From: Bacillus sp. FJAT-29937
Lineage (GTDB): Bacteria; Bacillota; Bacilli; Bacillales; Cytobacillaceae
Assembly (NCBI RefSeq): GCF_001509555.1
Contig: NZ_LMAS01000008.1
Location: 62,001 to 126,000 of the forward strand
Reading direction: 5' to 3'
Length of the DNA: 64,000 nt
The first letter of the stretch is position 1; each line of letters starts with the position of its first letter. The notes beneath the pieces were generated by a model that was not told where the DNA came from, made no database searches, and worked only from the letters and a program-made list of their open reading frames with translations. Shown here one piece after another: positions 54,905 through 63,986 of the stretch. Made by a program: the position numbers and the translations under genes.

Positions 54905-56704
54905 ATGTTTGAATTGCTAGTGACGATGGTGGAGCGGCTGGGGATACTTGTCACGATTGCGCTTGTGTTAACGAGATTCCATTTTTTTCGGAGTCTAATT
55001 TATCAGAATCAACTAAATCGGAAACAGCAAATGACTGCGATTTTGTTTTTTGGCTTTTTCGGAATCATCGGGACGTATTCTGGGCTAACCCTCAGTGCTG
55101 ACAGCCTACAGTTTAACCGCTGGACTTCAGGCCTTACTGGGGACGAAGCGATTGCCAACTCCCGCGTCATAGGAGTCGTCTTAGCCGGACTGCTTGGCGG
55201 CTATCGTGTCGGAATCGGAGCCGGATTGATAGCCGGAATCCACCGTTTTACCTTAGGGGGATTTACCGCCATTTCCTGCGGCTTGGCGACAATCATTTCA
55301 GGATTCCTTGCAGGGTTGTTATACAGGAAAAATAAACATGTGAAATTGAGCTCCGCTTTTATCATTGGTGCTCTTGCTGAAGCTCTGCAAATGCTGATTA
55401 TATTACTGCTCTCCCGTCCGTTTGATAAAGCGTGGTCGCTAGTTGAAATCATTGGTATGCCGATGATATTGGCAAACGGACTCGGCTGTGCATTATTCCT
55501 CCTCATCATTAAAAGTGTCATCAATGAAGAGGAAAAGGCAGGAGCCATTCAAGCGCAAAAAACACTGCGTATTATGAAAAAAACCTTGGCCCACCTAAGA
55601 AACGGGCTAAATCACGAATCAGCAAAAGCCGTTTGTCAAATTATTCATAAAGAAATTAATGCAAGTGCGGTTGCTATGACAAATTCATCGGAAATATTAG
55701 CCCATGTCGGTCTTTGTGATGATCATCACCGTCCAGACAGCCCTATCCAAACGCAAATCACTTGCGATGTCATCGAGAAAGGGGAAATGGTCACAGCGAA
55801 TCACGAAACAATCCGTTGCCGTGTAAAGGGCTGTAAGCTAGGTGCGGCAGTCATTGCTCCTTTAAAACAGCGGGGGAAGACTATTGGAACGCTTAAATTT
55901 TATTTTCGATCGGAAAAAGAAATCAATCCAATCATTATGGAGCTCATTTCCGGCCTTAGCGCTCTGCTCAGCAACCAGCTGGAATTAGCCGATTCAGACA
56001 AAGCCTACCATCTGGCGAAAGAAGCGGAAATCAAGGCGTTGCAGGCTCAAATAAGCCCACATTTTCTTTTTAATACGCTAAATACGATTCTCTCACTTAT
56101 TCGTGTTAATCCAGCGAAGGCCCGTAAATTGCTTATCTATCTATCCCATTTTTTAAGGCAAAATCTATCTATTACGACTCAAACCTTAACGACACTTGAA
56201 CAGGAGCTGAAGCAGGTTAAGGCATATCTATCTATTGAAGAAGCTAGATTTATAAATAAGTTAACCGTTATTTATGAAATTGAGGACAAGGCATTAGGAC
56301 AGAGTATCCCGCCCCTCACCTTGCAGCCGATTGTGGAAAATGCCATTAAACATGGGATAAAAGATAGAGAACGAGACTGTATGATTAAAATGACGATTTT
56401 TAGCCATAATCACGCTACACATGTAAAAGTAACAGATAATGGGCATGGAATGAGCGCCGAACGAACTGAACAAATCTGTAAAGAAAAGGTAACTTCAGAG
56501 ATTGGGAACGGCCTCGCTCTTTACAATGTAAACCGCAGGCTGACCAGCATTTTTGGCGATCACGCTGCCCTTAAGATTAAAAGTGAACTAGAAAAGGGGA
56601 CGGAAATTTCCTTTTCCATTCCATTTGCGGAGGTGACACACGAATGGAACAATCCATACGAACACTCATTGTCGATGATGAACCGTACAGCCGGTATGAA
56701 TTGA
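54905..56704 (+). CDS. LytS/BtsS-type sensor histidine kinase
   Basis: The 599-residue protein has an N-terminal 5TMR-LytS membrane region (about residues 1-205, with GVVLAGLLGGYRVGIGAGLI), a GAF-like domain (about 225-360), and a histidine-kinase domain with the phospho-acceptor in QISPHFLFNTLN (H386). The ATP lid contains LQPIVENAIKHGIK and DNGHGM. It overlaps its response-regulator gene by 61 bases. Relatives sense cell-wall state (LytS) or pyruvate (BtsS/YehU); the neighbouring CstA-type transporter favours a metabolite such as pyruvate. Confidence 0.92.
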   Translation: MFELLVTMVERLGILVTIALVLTRFHFFRSLIYQNQLNRKQQMTAILFFGFFGIIGTYSGLTLSADSLQFNRWTSGLTGDEAIANSRVIGVVLAGLLGGYRVGIGAGLIAGIHRFTLGGFTAISCGLATIISGFLAGLLYRKNKHVKLSSAFIIGALAEALQMLIILLLSRPFDKAWSLVEIIGMPMILANGLGCALFLLIIKSVINEEEKAGAIQAQKTLRIMKKTLAHLRNGLNHESAKAVCQIIHKEINASAVAMTNSSEILAHVGLCDDHHRPDSPIQTQITCDVIEKGEMVTANHETIRCRVKGCKLGAAVIAPLKQRGKTIGTLKFYFRSEKEINPIIMELISGLSALLSNQLELADSDKAYHLAKEAEIKALQAQISPHFLFNTLNTILSLIRVNPAKARKLLIYLSHFLRQNLSITTQTLTTLEQELKQVKAYLSIEEARFINKLTVIYEIEDKALGQSIPPLTLQPIVENAIKHGIKDRERDCMIKMTIFSHNHATHVKVTDNGHGMSAERTEQICKEKVTSEIGNGLALYNVNRRLTSIFGDHAALKIKSELEKGTEISFSIPFAEVTHEWNNPYEHSLSMMNRTAGMN

Positions 56705-57375
56705 AGCATTTATTAGAGGCTTACCCTTCAATTATTATTGTGGGCGAAGCCGAATCAGGAGAATCCGGTGTGATGAAAGCCATTCAGCTGCAGCCTGATG
56801 TCGTCATCCTTGATGTGGAGATGCCAAGAATGAACGGAATGATGGCCGCCAAAGCGTTAATGGAGCTGAAAAAAGCACCTTTAGTTGTGTTTGCAACAGC
56901 TTATCCCCAATTCGCCGCCGAAGCTTTCCGTTATGATGCGATTGACTACTTACTAAAACCTTTTGATGAGGAACAATTACAGGAAACGATCGAGCGAATT
57001 GAACGGAAACTTAGCACAATTAAGGATAAGTACCTCGGAAGATCGGCAGGAAAACTTGCGATCGAATCTGATGGTGAAATTTATTATCTTGAACCGAAAG
57101 ATCTTCTTTATATCGTTAGAGATGATAAGCTGACAAAGCTGATTACAAGAAGTGGAGAGTTTGAAACAAAAACACCATTGAAGGACTTGGAGAGCCGGCT
57201 TCTTGGTTATGGTTTTTTCCGGATTCACAAAAGTTTTCTCGTAAACTTAGAGCATGTAACTAGGCTTTCCCCATGGTTTAATGGCGCATATCAATTACAA
57301 ATAGAGGGTAGAAAGGAATTGTTATCGGTCAGTAGAAATTACGTTAAGGGTTTAAGGACTAAATTAGAAATATAA
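56644..57375 (+). CDS. LytT/BtsR-type response regulator (LytTR DNA-binding domain)
   Basis: The 243-residue protein has a receiver domain with the phosphorylated aspartate in VVILDVEMPRMNG (D57). A LytTR DNA-binding domain follows (about 140-243), with YLEPKDLLYIVRDDKLTKLI and FFRIHKSFLVNLEHVTRLSP. GGAGGTGA precedes the ATG inside the kinase gene. It probably controls the transporter gene that begins 176 bases downstream. Confidence 0.94.
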   Translation: MEQSIRTLIVDDEPYSRYELKHLLEAYPSIIIVGEAESGESGVMKAIQLQPDVVILDVEMPRMNGMMAAKALMELKKAPLVVFATAYPQFAAEAFRYDAIDYLLKPFDEEQLQETIERIERKLSTIKDKYLGRSAGKLAIESDGEIYYLEPKDLLYIVRDDKLTKLITRSGEFETKTPLKDLESRLLGYGFFRIHKSFLVNLEHVTRLSPWFNGAYQLQIEGRKELLSVSRNYVKGLRTKLEI

Positions 57376-57551
57376 TCAAATATTTATTAAATATTCTATC
57401 TCTTCTTAATCTTTTGCGTTTTAGCCCTATTATTAAACATCATAACGCCAAATTTCTACCTCTTAATCTCAAATTACCCCTTTTGCCTGCTTTCTTTTTT
57501 ATACTAAACTATGGAACCGCATTCATTTTTTTATAAAGGGGGAAGAATAAT

Positions 57552-59003
57552 TTGTATACATTTTTAGCTGGCGTTGTCTTACTTATCGTTGGATATTTCA
57601 CGTATGGCAAATTCGTAGAAAAAGTCTTCGGGGTAAAAGAAGAAAGAGCCACTCCTGCCTATGTTAATAATGATGGCATTGACTATGTGCCAATGAGTAC
57701 ACAGAAGAATTCATTAATACAGCTATTAAATATCGCTGGGACAGGACCTGTCTTTGGTCCCATCATGGGTGCCCTTTATGGCCCAGTAGCGTTTATCTGG
57801 ATTGTTATCGGCTGTATTTTTGCCGGTGCAGTACACGATTATTTAACAGGGATGATTTCCATCCGTAATAAAGGGGCACATTTACCTGAACTGGCAAGCA
57901 AATTTTTAGGAAAAATCATGCGCCATGTAGTAAATGCCTTCGCTGTATTACTGTTATTATTAGTTGGAACTGTGTTTGTTTCTACACCAGCTTCCTTGCT
58001 TCATGTTTTGATGGACGGAAAAATTGCTCTAGGTATTATTATTGCTGCTATCTTTATTTATTACATTTTGGCAACGCTTCTTCCGGTTGATAAAATTATT
58101 GGCCGACTATATCCATATTTCGGTGCGTTGCTTGTCATCAGTGCTGTTGGCGTTGGGATTGGATTAATTGCTACGGGTGCACCAATTCCAGAAATTTCAT
58201 TGCAAAATTTCCATCCTGCTAATGCACCAATTTTCCCATTACTTTTCTTTACGATTACTTGTGGTGCCCTTTCAGGATTCCATGCTACACAAACACCCAT
58301 TATTTCTCGTACGACGCAAAAAGAAAAACAAGGACGTAAAATTTTCTATGGCATGATGATTGCAGAAGGAATCATTGCAATGATTTGGGCTGCTGCTGCT
58401 ATGAGTTTATTCGATGGTTATAATGGATTAAGCGATCTGCTTGCTGCTGGTGGACCTGGTGCCATTGTAAGCGAAGTATCAATGAAAATGATGGGTGCAA
58501 TCGGCGGAACACTTGCTGTTCTTGGGGTTGTTGTCCTGCCAATCACTTCTGGTGATACTGCTTTCCGCAGTGCTCGAATGATTATTGCTGAATACTTAAA
58601 CATTGCGCAAAGGAAATTATCAAGTCGTCTTTGGATCGCAACTCCGTTATTTGCGATTTCCGTTGTGTTAACTCAAATTGACTTTAACCTTTTATGGAGA
58701 TATTTCAGCTGGGCTAACCAAGCGACCGCGGTAATCGCACTATTCGTTGGCGCCATGTATTTATACATTGCCAGGAAAAATTACTGGATTTCGTTAGTAC
58801 CTGGTTCATTCATGCTAGTAATGGTTATTACTTACATCTTGAACGCACAAATTGGATTCGGATTGCCAATGAACATTGCCTGGATTGGCGGAATCGTCGG
58901 CGCAGGAATCTTAATTGCCCTGTTCTTTCGTGCAGCGGCCAAGAATCGTTCCAACAACCTTTCTCTTGAGGTAGATGTCTCCGACTGGAATCAGGTGGCC
59001 TAA
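57552..59003 (+). CDS. cstA: CstA-family transporter (pyruvate/peptide type)
   Basis: The 483-residue protein has more than ten membrane helices and the CstA signatures NIAGTGPVFGPIMGALYGP near residue 57, GAVHDYLTGMISIRNKGAHL near residue 97, and ATQTPIISRT near residue 245. This is the shorter form common in Firmicutes; Escherichia coli CstA and BtsT are about 700 residues. Family members import pyruvate or peptides. Genetic linkage to a LytS/LytT pair mirrors the BtsSR/BtsT pyruvate system. The TTG start follows AAAGGGGGAAG. Confidence 0.9.
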   Translation: MYTFLAGVVLLIVGYFTYGKFVEKVFGVKEERATPAYVNNDGIDYVPMSTQKNSLIQLLNIAGTGPVFGPIMGALYGPVAFIWIVIGCIFAGAVHDYLTGMISIRNKGAHLPELASKFLGKIMRHVVNAFAVLLLLLVGTVFVSTPASLLHVLMDGKIALGIIIAAIFIYYILATLLPVDKIIGRLYPYFGALLVISAVGVGIGLIATGAPIPEISLQNFHPANAPIFPLLFFTITCGALSGFHATQTPIISRTTQKEKQGRKIFYGMMIAEGIIAMIWAAAAMSLFDGYNGLSDLLAAGGPGAIVSEVSMKMMGAIGGTLAVLGVVVLPITSGDTAFRSARMIIAEYLNIAQRKLSSRLWIATPLFAISVVLTQIDFNLLWRYFSWANQATAVIALFVGAMYLYIARKNYWISLVPGSFMLVMVITYILNAQIGFGLPMNIAWIGGIVGAGILIALFFRAAAKNRSNNLSLEVDVSDWNQVA

Positions 59004-59156
59004 GTGGGCTGCTGCAGTCCGGAATATCGTAAGGTTGTCAATGAACAGGAAGCAAAGATTAACCAAAAGGAGAAGGACTCTGTTCCCTTTTTGGCAAAAA
59101 TCATAATTGCAATTTTAACAGTTGGAGCAATTGCTTCTATGGCTTTGCTTCTATAA
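59004..59156 (+). CDS. Small membrane protein partner of CstA
   Basis: The 50-residue product starts at a GTG directly after the cstA stop and reads MGCCSPEYRKVVNEQEAKIN, then a single membrane helix (FLAKIIIAILTVGAIASMAL). Similar small MGCCSP proteins follow cstA in other bacilli as I recall. The tight coupling suggests a partner of the transporter. A CC pair at residues 3-4 could be a lipid or metal site. Confidence 0.75.
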   Translation: MGCCSPEYRKVVNEQEAKINQKEKDSVPFLAKIIIAILTVGAIASMALLL

Positions 59157-59157
59157 T

Positions 59158-59192
59158 AAAAAATGCACGCTTTCAGAAGCGTGCATTTTTTT
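59158..59192 (+). terminator. Terminator of the cstA operon
   Basis: AAAAAATGCACGCTT and AAGCGTGCATTTTTT pair perfectly around TCAG. Confidence 0.92.
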
Positions 59193-59377
59193 ATGGAATG
59201 AGGAAATTTGTTCGAACCTCTAGAAAAACAATCATTTCAGAAAAATAACGGAAGTATGGTCCTGATTAGAATAAACTAGGAAAGTAGTAATATTTTTATA
59301 GTATGAAAGGATATTATCCTAACTGATGCGAATATTGTAAGAAATTCCTGAGGGGAAATGTAAAAGGAGTGAGGAAG

Positions 59378-59875
59378 TTGAGAGGTTTCATTCATAATAA
59401 GAAGCGGGAAATGACGGAGGAAAGTGCTTATCACTTTTTAAAAATGGGCAGGGTTGCACATGTGGCGACAGTGGGGGAGGATGGGTTTCCGTATGTAATT
59501 CCATTCGTCTATGTTTATGAGGACGGAAACAAACTATACCTGCATATAGGAAATTTGAGGGAGAGTCATTTTTGGAAAAATATCAAAAAAAAACCGCAAA
59601 TTTGTATCGAGGTTAGCGAGATGGGGGATGTTCATCCAGGTAAAAAATTTGCTTGCCAATCTGCTCTCGTCTATACAAGCGTAGTTTTATTTGGAAACAT
59701 TAAGCATATTAAAGATGACAAGCAGAAAGAATGGTTCTATGATCGGCTAATGGAAAAGTATGGGGATCCAAATTGGACTTTTGAAAAAGGATACCCGGCC
59801 CTTTCGAAAACGGAGTTATTTGAAGTACAAATTCAGAAGATAACCGGTAAATTAAGTGAAGGATTAAGTCATTAA
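59378..59875 (+). CDS. Pyridoxamine 5'-phosphate oxidase-like flavin protein (NimA-type)
   Basis: The 165-residue protein reads MGRVAHVATVGEDGFPYVIP near residue 25, then FVYVYEDGNKLYLHIG and ICIEVSEMGD, typical of the Nim/PPOX flavin-binding family that can reduce nitro compounds or bind heme or flavin. I use the TTG at 59378, eight bases after AAGGAG; an earlier in-frame GTG overlaps that site. A terminator follows. Confidence 0.82.
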   Translation: MRGFIHNKKREMTEESAYHFLKMGRVAHVATVGEDGFPYVIPFVYVYEDGNKLYLHIGNLRESHFWKNIKKKPQICIEVSEMGDVHPGKKFACQSALVYTSVVLFGNIKHIKDDKQKEWFYDRLMEKYGDPNWTFEKGYPALSKTELFEVQIQKITGKLSEGLSH

Positions 59876-59883
59876 TGAGTGCG

Positions 59884-59938
59884 CCTGAACCCAAAATGCG
59901 GAAATTCAAAGTACGCTTGGGGTCAGGCATCTTTTTTT
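59884..59938 (+). terminator. Terminator after the NimA-type gene
   Basis: GCCTGAACCCAA pairs with TTGGGGTCAGGC (one mismatch) with an inner GCG/CGC, followed by TTTTTTTT. Confidence 0.75.
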
Positions 59939-60403
59939 TGGAGAAATTTTAGTTTGCATTTGGCCCATTTTTTGGCGGACACAGAATCCTTTATTTCTAT
60001 TAAATCCGTCCTTTTGACGAATGAAAAGGACACAGAATCCATTATTAATCAAAAAACACGAGAAATTTGCTTACTTTTAAATGGATAGCGGAACCAGAGT
60101 CCGATCACCTCCTGAAAAAGGCCTTTTTCGGTAAATAAAGAAACGAGTGTCCTATAAATTTATGATGGAAATTTCTAATATTATATTACTAATAATATTT
60201 TAAAGCTAAAACCCTTTATATTATCGTAATAATCAACCAATTGCGAATAAATTCAATAAAAATAATAGTATTGCAATATATTAAAAAACACAATATAATA
60301 TTTTTCATAGAAAGACAAATGTCCTTTAGAAATGGAATTTAGAGGAAATGCATTACACGATATTCATAGTATCGTAATTTATTACACCTAGGGAGGTAGA
60401 TCT
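59939..60403. other. Intergenic region upstream of sstT
   Basis: I see the short direct repeats, a palindrome (GAAAAAGGCCTTTTTC at 60115-60130) and about 200 bases of very AT-rich sequence that must contain the sstT promoter. There is no gene. Confidence 0.5.
59977..60040 (+). repeat. Short direct repeat GGACACAGAATCC
   Basis: The 13-mer occurs at 59977-59989 and 60028-60040, 51 bases apart, each followed by a similar TTAT-type stretch. A looser third version (GCGGAACCAGAGTCCG) follows near 60088. It looks like part of a dispersed repeat. Confidence 0.45.
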
Positions 60404-61642
60404 ATGAAAAGCTTACTGAAAAATTGGAATCAAATAAGCTTAGTTAAACAAATAATCATAGGTTTGATAATTGGAATTGCTCTTGCTTTAACCATCCCAG
60501 AAGCAGCAAAACCGATTACTATTTTTGGTTCATTATTTGTCGGGGCTTTGAAAGCTATTGCGCCTGTATTGGTACTCTTTTTAGTAATGTCGGCTATTGC
60601 TCAGCACAAAAGTGGTCAGCAAACGAATATGAAATCCGTTATTATTCTTTATCTTTTAGGTACTTTTTTAGCTGGCTTGATTGCTGTTATTGTAAGTTTT
60701 ATTTTCCCTGTTGGCCTAACGCTTGTAAAGGGTGCTGAGGGTGTTACGCCTCCTAGCGGCGTGGCCGAGGTTCTTAAAACATTGCTTCTGAATGTTGTTG
60801 ATAACCCAGTAAAGGCCATCTTTAATGCGAACTATATCGGTATTTTAGCTTGGGCAATTGTCCTTGGTTTGGCACTGAAAAATGCCGCTGATTCGACAAA
60901 GACAATGATTGCTAATTTTTCTGATGCGGTTTCCAAAGTGGTTACTTGGGTAATTAAGCTTGCCCCATTAGGAATTATGGGTCTAGTATTTGAGTCTATT
61001 ACGACAAGTGGAATGGACGCGCTGCTAGGATATGGAAAGCTGCTCGTCATTTTAGTTGGATGTATGATATTTGTGGCATTAGTGGTCAATCCAATCATCG
61101 TGTTTGTGTATATTAAGCAAAACCCATTCCCGCTGGTTTTTAAGTGCTTAAGAGAAAGTGGGATTACCGCGTTCTTTACACGAAGCTCAGCTGCAAACAT
61201 TCCTGTTAATATGAAATTATGTGAAAATCTTGGTTTAAATAAGGACAGTTATTCAGTATCGATTCCATTAGGGGCAACCATTAATATGGCTGGTGCTGCT
61301 GTGACGATTTCTGTTTTGACGCTAGCAGCGGTTCATACTCTCGGGATTCAAGTCGATATTCCTACAGCTATTATCCTTAGCGTAGTGTCAGCTATATGTG
61401 CTTGCGGTGCTTCAGGGGTTGCGGGCGGCTCCTTATTATTGATTCCTCTAGCTTGCAGCTTATTTGGAATTCCAGCGGATGTTGCCATGCAAGTAGTTGG
61501 AGTAGGCTTTATCATCGGAGTTGTACAAGACTCTGTTGAAACAGCACTTAACTCATCTACAGACGTACTTTTCACGGCTGCCGCAGAATATAAAGAGTGG
61601 CGTAAAGAGGGGAAAACGGTAGAAATTAAAAAAATTGCATAA
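60404..61642 (+). CDS. sstT: Serine/threonine:sodium symporter SstT
   Basis: The 412-residue membrane protein belongs to the DAACS family. It shows [20 protein letters not shown] at the N-terminus, [20 protein letters not shown] near residue 262, [16 protein letters not shown] near residue 295 and [20 protein letters not shown] near residue 332. The residues around [11 protein letters not shown] distinguish SstT from glutamate carriers. It imports serine and threonine with sodium. GGGAGGTAG precedes the ATG. Confidence 0.93.
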   Translation: MKSLLKNWNQISLVKQIIIGLIIGIALALTIPEAAKPITIFGSLFVGALKAIAPVLVLFLVMSAIAQHKSGQQTNMKSVIILYLLGTFLAGLIAVIVSFIFPVGLTLVKGAEGVTPPSGVAEVLKTLLLNVVDNPVKAIFNANYIGILAWAIVLGLALKNAADSTKTMIANFSDAVSKVVTWVIKLAPLGIMGLVFESITTSGMDALLGYGKLLVILVGCMIFVALVVNPIIVFVYIKQNPFPLVFKCLRESGITAFFTRSSAANIPVNMKLCENLGLNKDSYSVSIPLGATINMAGAAVTISVLTLAAVHTLGIQVDIPTAIILSVVSAICACGASGVAGGSLLLIPLACSLFGIPADVAMQVVGVGFIIGVVQDSVETALNSSTDVLFTAAAEYKEWRKEGKTVEIKKIA

Positions 61643-61649
61643 AGAAGAA

Positions 61650-61706
61650 TTGAACTGTATCTCCAGTGTAAGAATTGACGAACATTGGAGGTGCGGTTTT
61701 TTTTGA
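61650..61706 (+). terminator. Terminator after sstT
   Basis: AACTGTATCTCCA pairs with TGGAGGTGCGGTT through several wobble pairs and is followed by TTTTTTTT. Confidence 0.7.
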
Positions 61707-61805
61707 ATAAATACCGGTAATTTTTTGGAAATATTGATACCTTTTCCTATTAATTTCGTCCATTATTATAAATGAAAGAGATTTTAGGTGAAGGGGGAAT
61801 AAAAA

Positions 61806-62807
61806 ATGAAGAGATTCTTACCAGGTATAGTATTTTTAATTGCTGGAATACTTGCGGGCTGCACGAATCAAGTAAATGCAGATCCAGCAAATGATTTAAA
61901 TGAATTAAAAAAGCAAATAGAGCAGCTTTCCATCGAAAATGATGCCCTCCAAAATACAGTGGAGGAACAAAGGAAAGAACTTGAGGCAATGAACAATGAC
62001 TACGCAATTATTCCAGCTAAAGAGATTGAAAACTATCCGCGTTCGCTATATAAGGAAATGGCCCTTGATATTGATCAGGATGGCGAGGACGAAATAATTG
62101 AGCTATATGTGAATGCAGAGAAGATGGCAAATGGTTTATTTGCCTGGGACGATGGACAAACTTGGCTATTGGCAGTGAAAGACGGTGAAGAAACCTATCC
62201 CCTTTTTGATAATTTTGTTCAGTTAGGCTCACTCGATATCAGTACGACAACTATTGATGGAAAACCAAGTATTATCATGTTAGAATCGTGGCATTCTGAC
62301 ATTTATATTCACAAATTTATATACGATCCTGACGCAAATGGATTTGTTAAAGAAACGTTTTATAAAAAAGAGAACGTGAACCAGCAATATAATTCACCTG
62401 CTTCCTACGCTTTTTTCAAGGACGCTTACGAATTAATGGAACAGGCTTTTACAGTTAAAGCAGCTGAAGCTTTAGAAACTAGCGAAAATAATCTTCAGGA
62501 GCTAAAGGATAGAGCGGCAATCTTTGACCCAATCCTTGTAGACCTTTGGAGAGCACAGCGATTGTTTGAAATTGTAGGACTGTTAAATCCCGATCTTCAT
62601 GTTTCATTACAGAAAGCAGTCAATTTGCTGAACCAAATGGTTAAAACTACACCTACCTTAGAGCAGATGAATCAGCTAAGGCAAATTCATGGTATCTTCA
62701 AAGAAGGCGGAATTGACGATTTGGTTATGGACGAAGAAAATCAAATTCATCCGGATTTTACAAAAAAGCTTCAAAGAATGGATCTTATTCTTATGGAACC
62801 TATTTAA
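61806..62807 (+). CDS. Uncharacterised lipoprotein
   Basis: The 333-residue protein has a lipoprotein signal with lipobox LAGC (C19), a coiled-coil segment (about residues 29-65, rich in Glu, Leu and Lys) and a calcium-loop-like stretch DIDQDGEDEI near residue 86. The remainder is a mixed globular region ending in helices. It is probably anchored on the outer membrane face. I do not recognise the family. It has its own ribosome binding site (GAAGGGGGA) and stands alone. Confidence 0.75.
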   Translation: MKRFLPGIVFLIAGILAGCTNQVNADPANDLNELKKQIEQLSIENDALQNTVEEQRKELEAMNNDYAIIPAKEIENYPRSLYKEMALDIDQDGEDEIIELYVNAEKMANGLFAWDDGQTWLLAVKDGEETYPLFDNFVQLGSLDISTTTIDGKPSIIMLESWHSDIYIHKFIYDPDANGFVKETFYKKENVNQQYNSPASYAFFKDAYELMEQAFTVKAAEALETSENNLQELKDRAAIFDPILVDLWRAQRLFEIVGLLNPDLHVSLQKAVNLLNQMVKTTPTLEQMNQLRQIHGIFKEGGIDDLVMDEENQIHPDFTKKLQRMDLILMEPI

Positions 62808-62960
62808 AATATTATATTGCCGGTAAAAGGACGGACCCTCTTTTAATTCAAAAAATGAAAGAATCGGCCATAAATTAGTTATTTTTCTAAATGTTGTTGA
62901 CAATTTGTTTTAATAAGGGTAATGTTTGTACTTAAGGAGTTTGAAAAATTAAATAGTTTA

Positions 62961-63074
62961 TCTCTTATCAAGAGTAGCTGAGGGACTGGCCCGATGAAGC
63001 TCGGCAACCGTCTATGTTCAATAGATTGGTGCTAAATCCTGCAAAACATTTATTGTTTTGATAGATAAGAGAGG
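62961..63074 (+). promoter_or_regulatory. S-box (SAM-I) riboswitch
   Basis: The P1 stem CTCTTATC/GATAAGAG encloses the S-box core AGAGTAGCTGAGGGACTGGC, CCGATGAAGCTCGGCAACC and the closing GGTGCTAAATCCTGC. These match the conserved SAM-I aptamer in order and spacing. With the terminator at 63093-63126 it should stop transcription of metQ when SAM is abundant. Confidence 0.95.
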
Positions 63075-63092
63075 ATTTTATGTATATATACA

Positions 63093-63126
63093 GAAGCCTC
63101 TCTTTTTGATGGAGAGGCTTTTTATT
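63093..63126 (+). terminator. SAM-riboswitch-controlled terminator
   Basis: AAGCCTCTC pairs with GAGAGGCTT around TTTTTGATG and is followed by TTTATT. The P1 arm AAGAGAGG just upstream (63067-63074) can pair with CCTCTCTT, an antiterminator alternative. Confidence 0.88.
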
Positions 63127-63168
63127 ATTTTCTTCTTCCAAATACAACTACACAGGGGGAACCTCGAA

Positions 63169-63975
63169 ATGAAGAAGCTTGGAATGATTTTAGCATTACT
63201 TGGATTGACATTATTTATTGCCGCATGCAGTAAAGAAAGCGGCGGGGCATTGAATGACAAGAAGCTAATTATTGGAGCAACGGACGGTCCGCATGCTCAA
63301 ATCTTGGAAGTTGTGAAAGAAGTGGCTGCAGAAGACGGACTTGATTTGGAAATTAAATCTTTTACTGACTACGTCCTACCAAATACAGCATTAAATGAAG
63401 GCGACTTGGATGTTAACAGCTATCAGCATAAACCTTTTCTTGAAAAATTCAATGAAGACCATGGACTTGATCTCGTACCTGTAGCAAAAACAATCCTCAA
63501 CCCAATGGGTATTTACTCTGAAAAATATAAAAGCTTTGAAGAGCTTCCAGACGGAGCAGAATTTGGACTGCCAAACGATCCGACTAATGGAGCACGTGCA
63601 CTTTTCATCTTACAAGAAAATGGCCACATTAAACTTGAAGAAGGCAAAGAAGAAACAGCTTCTATTCATGATGTAGTGGAAAATCCAAAGAATCTTGAGT
63701 TCATTGAGCTTGACGCAGCACAAATTCCAAAACAATTAGGCGAAGTCGATGCTGCTGCAATTAATACAAACTTTGCTATCGCAGCAGGTCTTTATCCGAA
63801 AGAAGATGCATTTATTTTGGAGTCAACAAACTCACCATATGTAAACTATATCGTTGTTAGAGGGGAAAACGAAAACGATCCTGTCGTGAAAAAATTGGTG
63901 AAAGCTTATCAAAGCGAAAAAGTTAAAACATTCATCGAAGAAGAATTCCGCGGATCCATCATACCGGGCTTTTAA
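63169..63975 (+). CDS. metQ: Methionine ABC transporter substrate-binding lipoprotein
   Basis: The 268-residue protein has lipobox FIAAC (C20). It reads KLIIGATDGPHAQILEVVKE near residue 30, then SYQHKPFLEKFNEDHG near residue 83, and a NlpA/MetQ-type C-terminus (GSIIPGF). The ATG at 63169 follows CAGGGGGA; the open frame upstream runs through the riboswitch terminator and is not translated. It binds methionine for a MetNP-type importer. metQ comes first here, whereas Bacillus subtilis has the ATPase gene first. Confidence 0.94.
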   Translation: MKKLGMILALLGLTLFIAACSKESGGALNDKKLIIGATDGPHAQILEVVKEVAAEDGLDLEIKSFTDYVLPNTALNEGDLDVNSYQHKPFLEKFNEDHGLDLVPVAKTILNPMGIYSEKYKSFEELPDGAEFGLPNDPTNGARALFILQENGHIKLEEGKEETASIHDVVENPKNLEFIELDAAQIPKQLGEVDAAAINTNFAIAAGLYPKEDAFILESTNSPYVNYIVVRGENENDPVVKKLVKAYQSEKVKTFIEEEFRGSIIPGF

Positions 63976-63986
63976 TTGAAATTTGA

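Noticed and set aside
57376..57551. Direct repeats as LytT-type operators upstream of cstA
   Set aside because: I saw loosely similar pyrimidine-rich stretches (CTACCTCTTAATCTC and neighbours) but no pair close enough to call an operator.
63058..63168. An extended metQ start at a TTG upstream
   Set aside because: The extension would be translated through the S-box terminator hairpin, while the ATG at 63169 has a strong ribosome binding site and begins a perfect lipoprotein signal.
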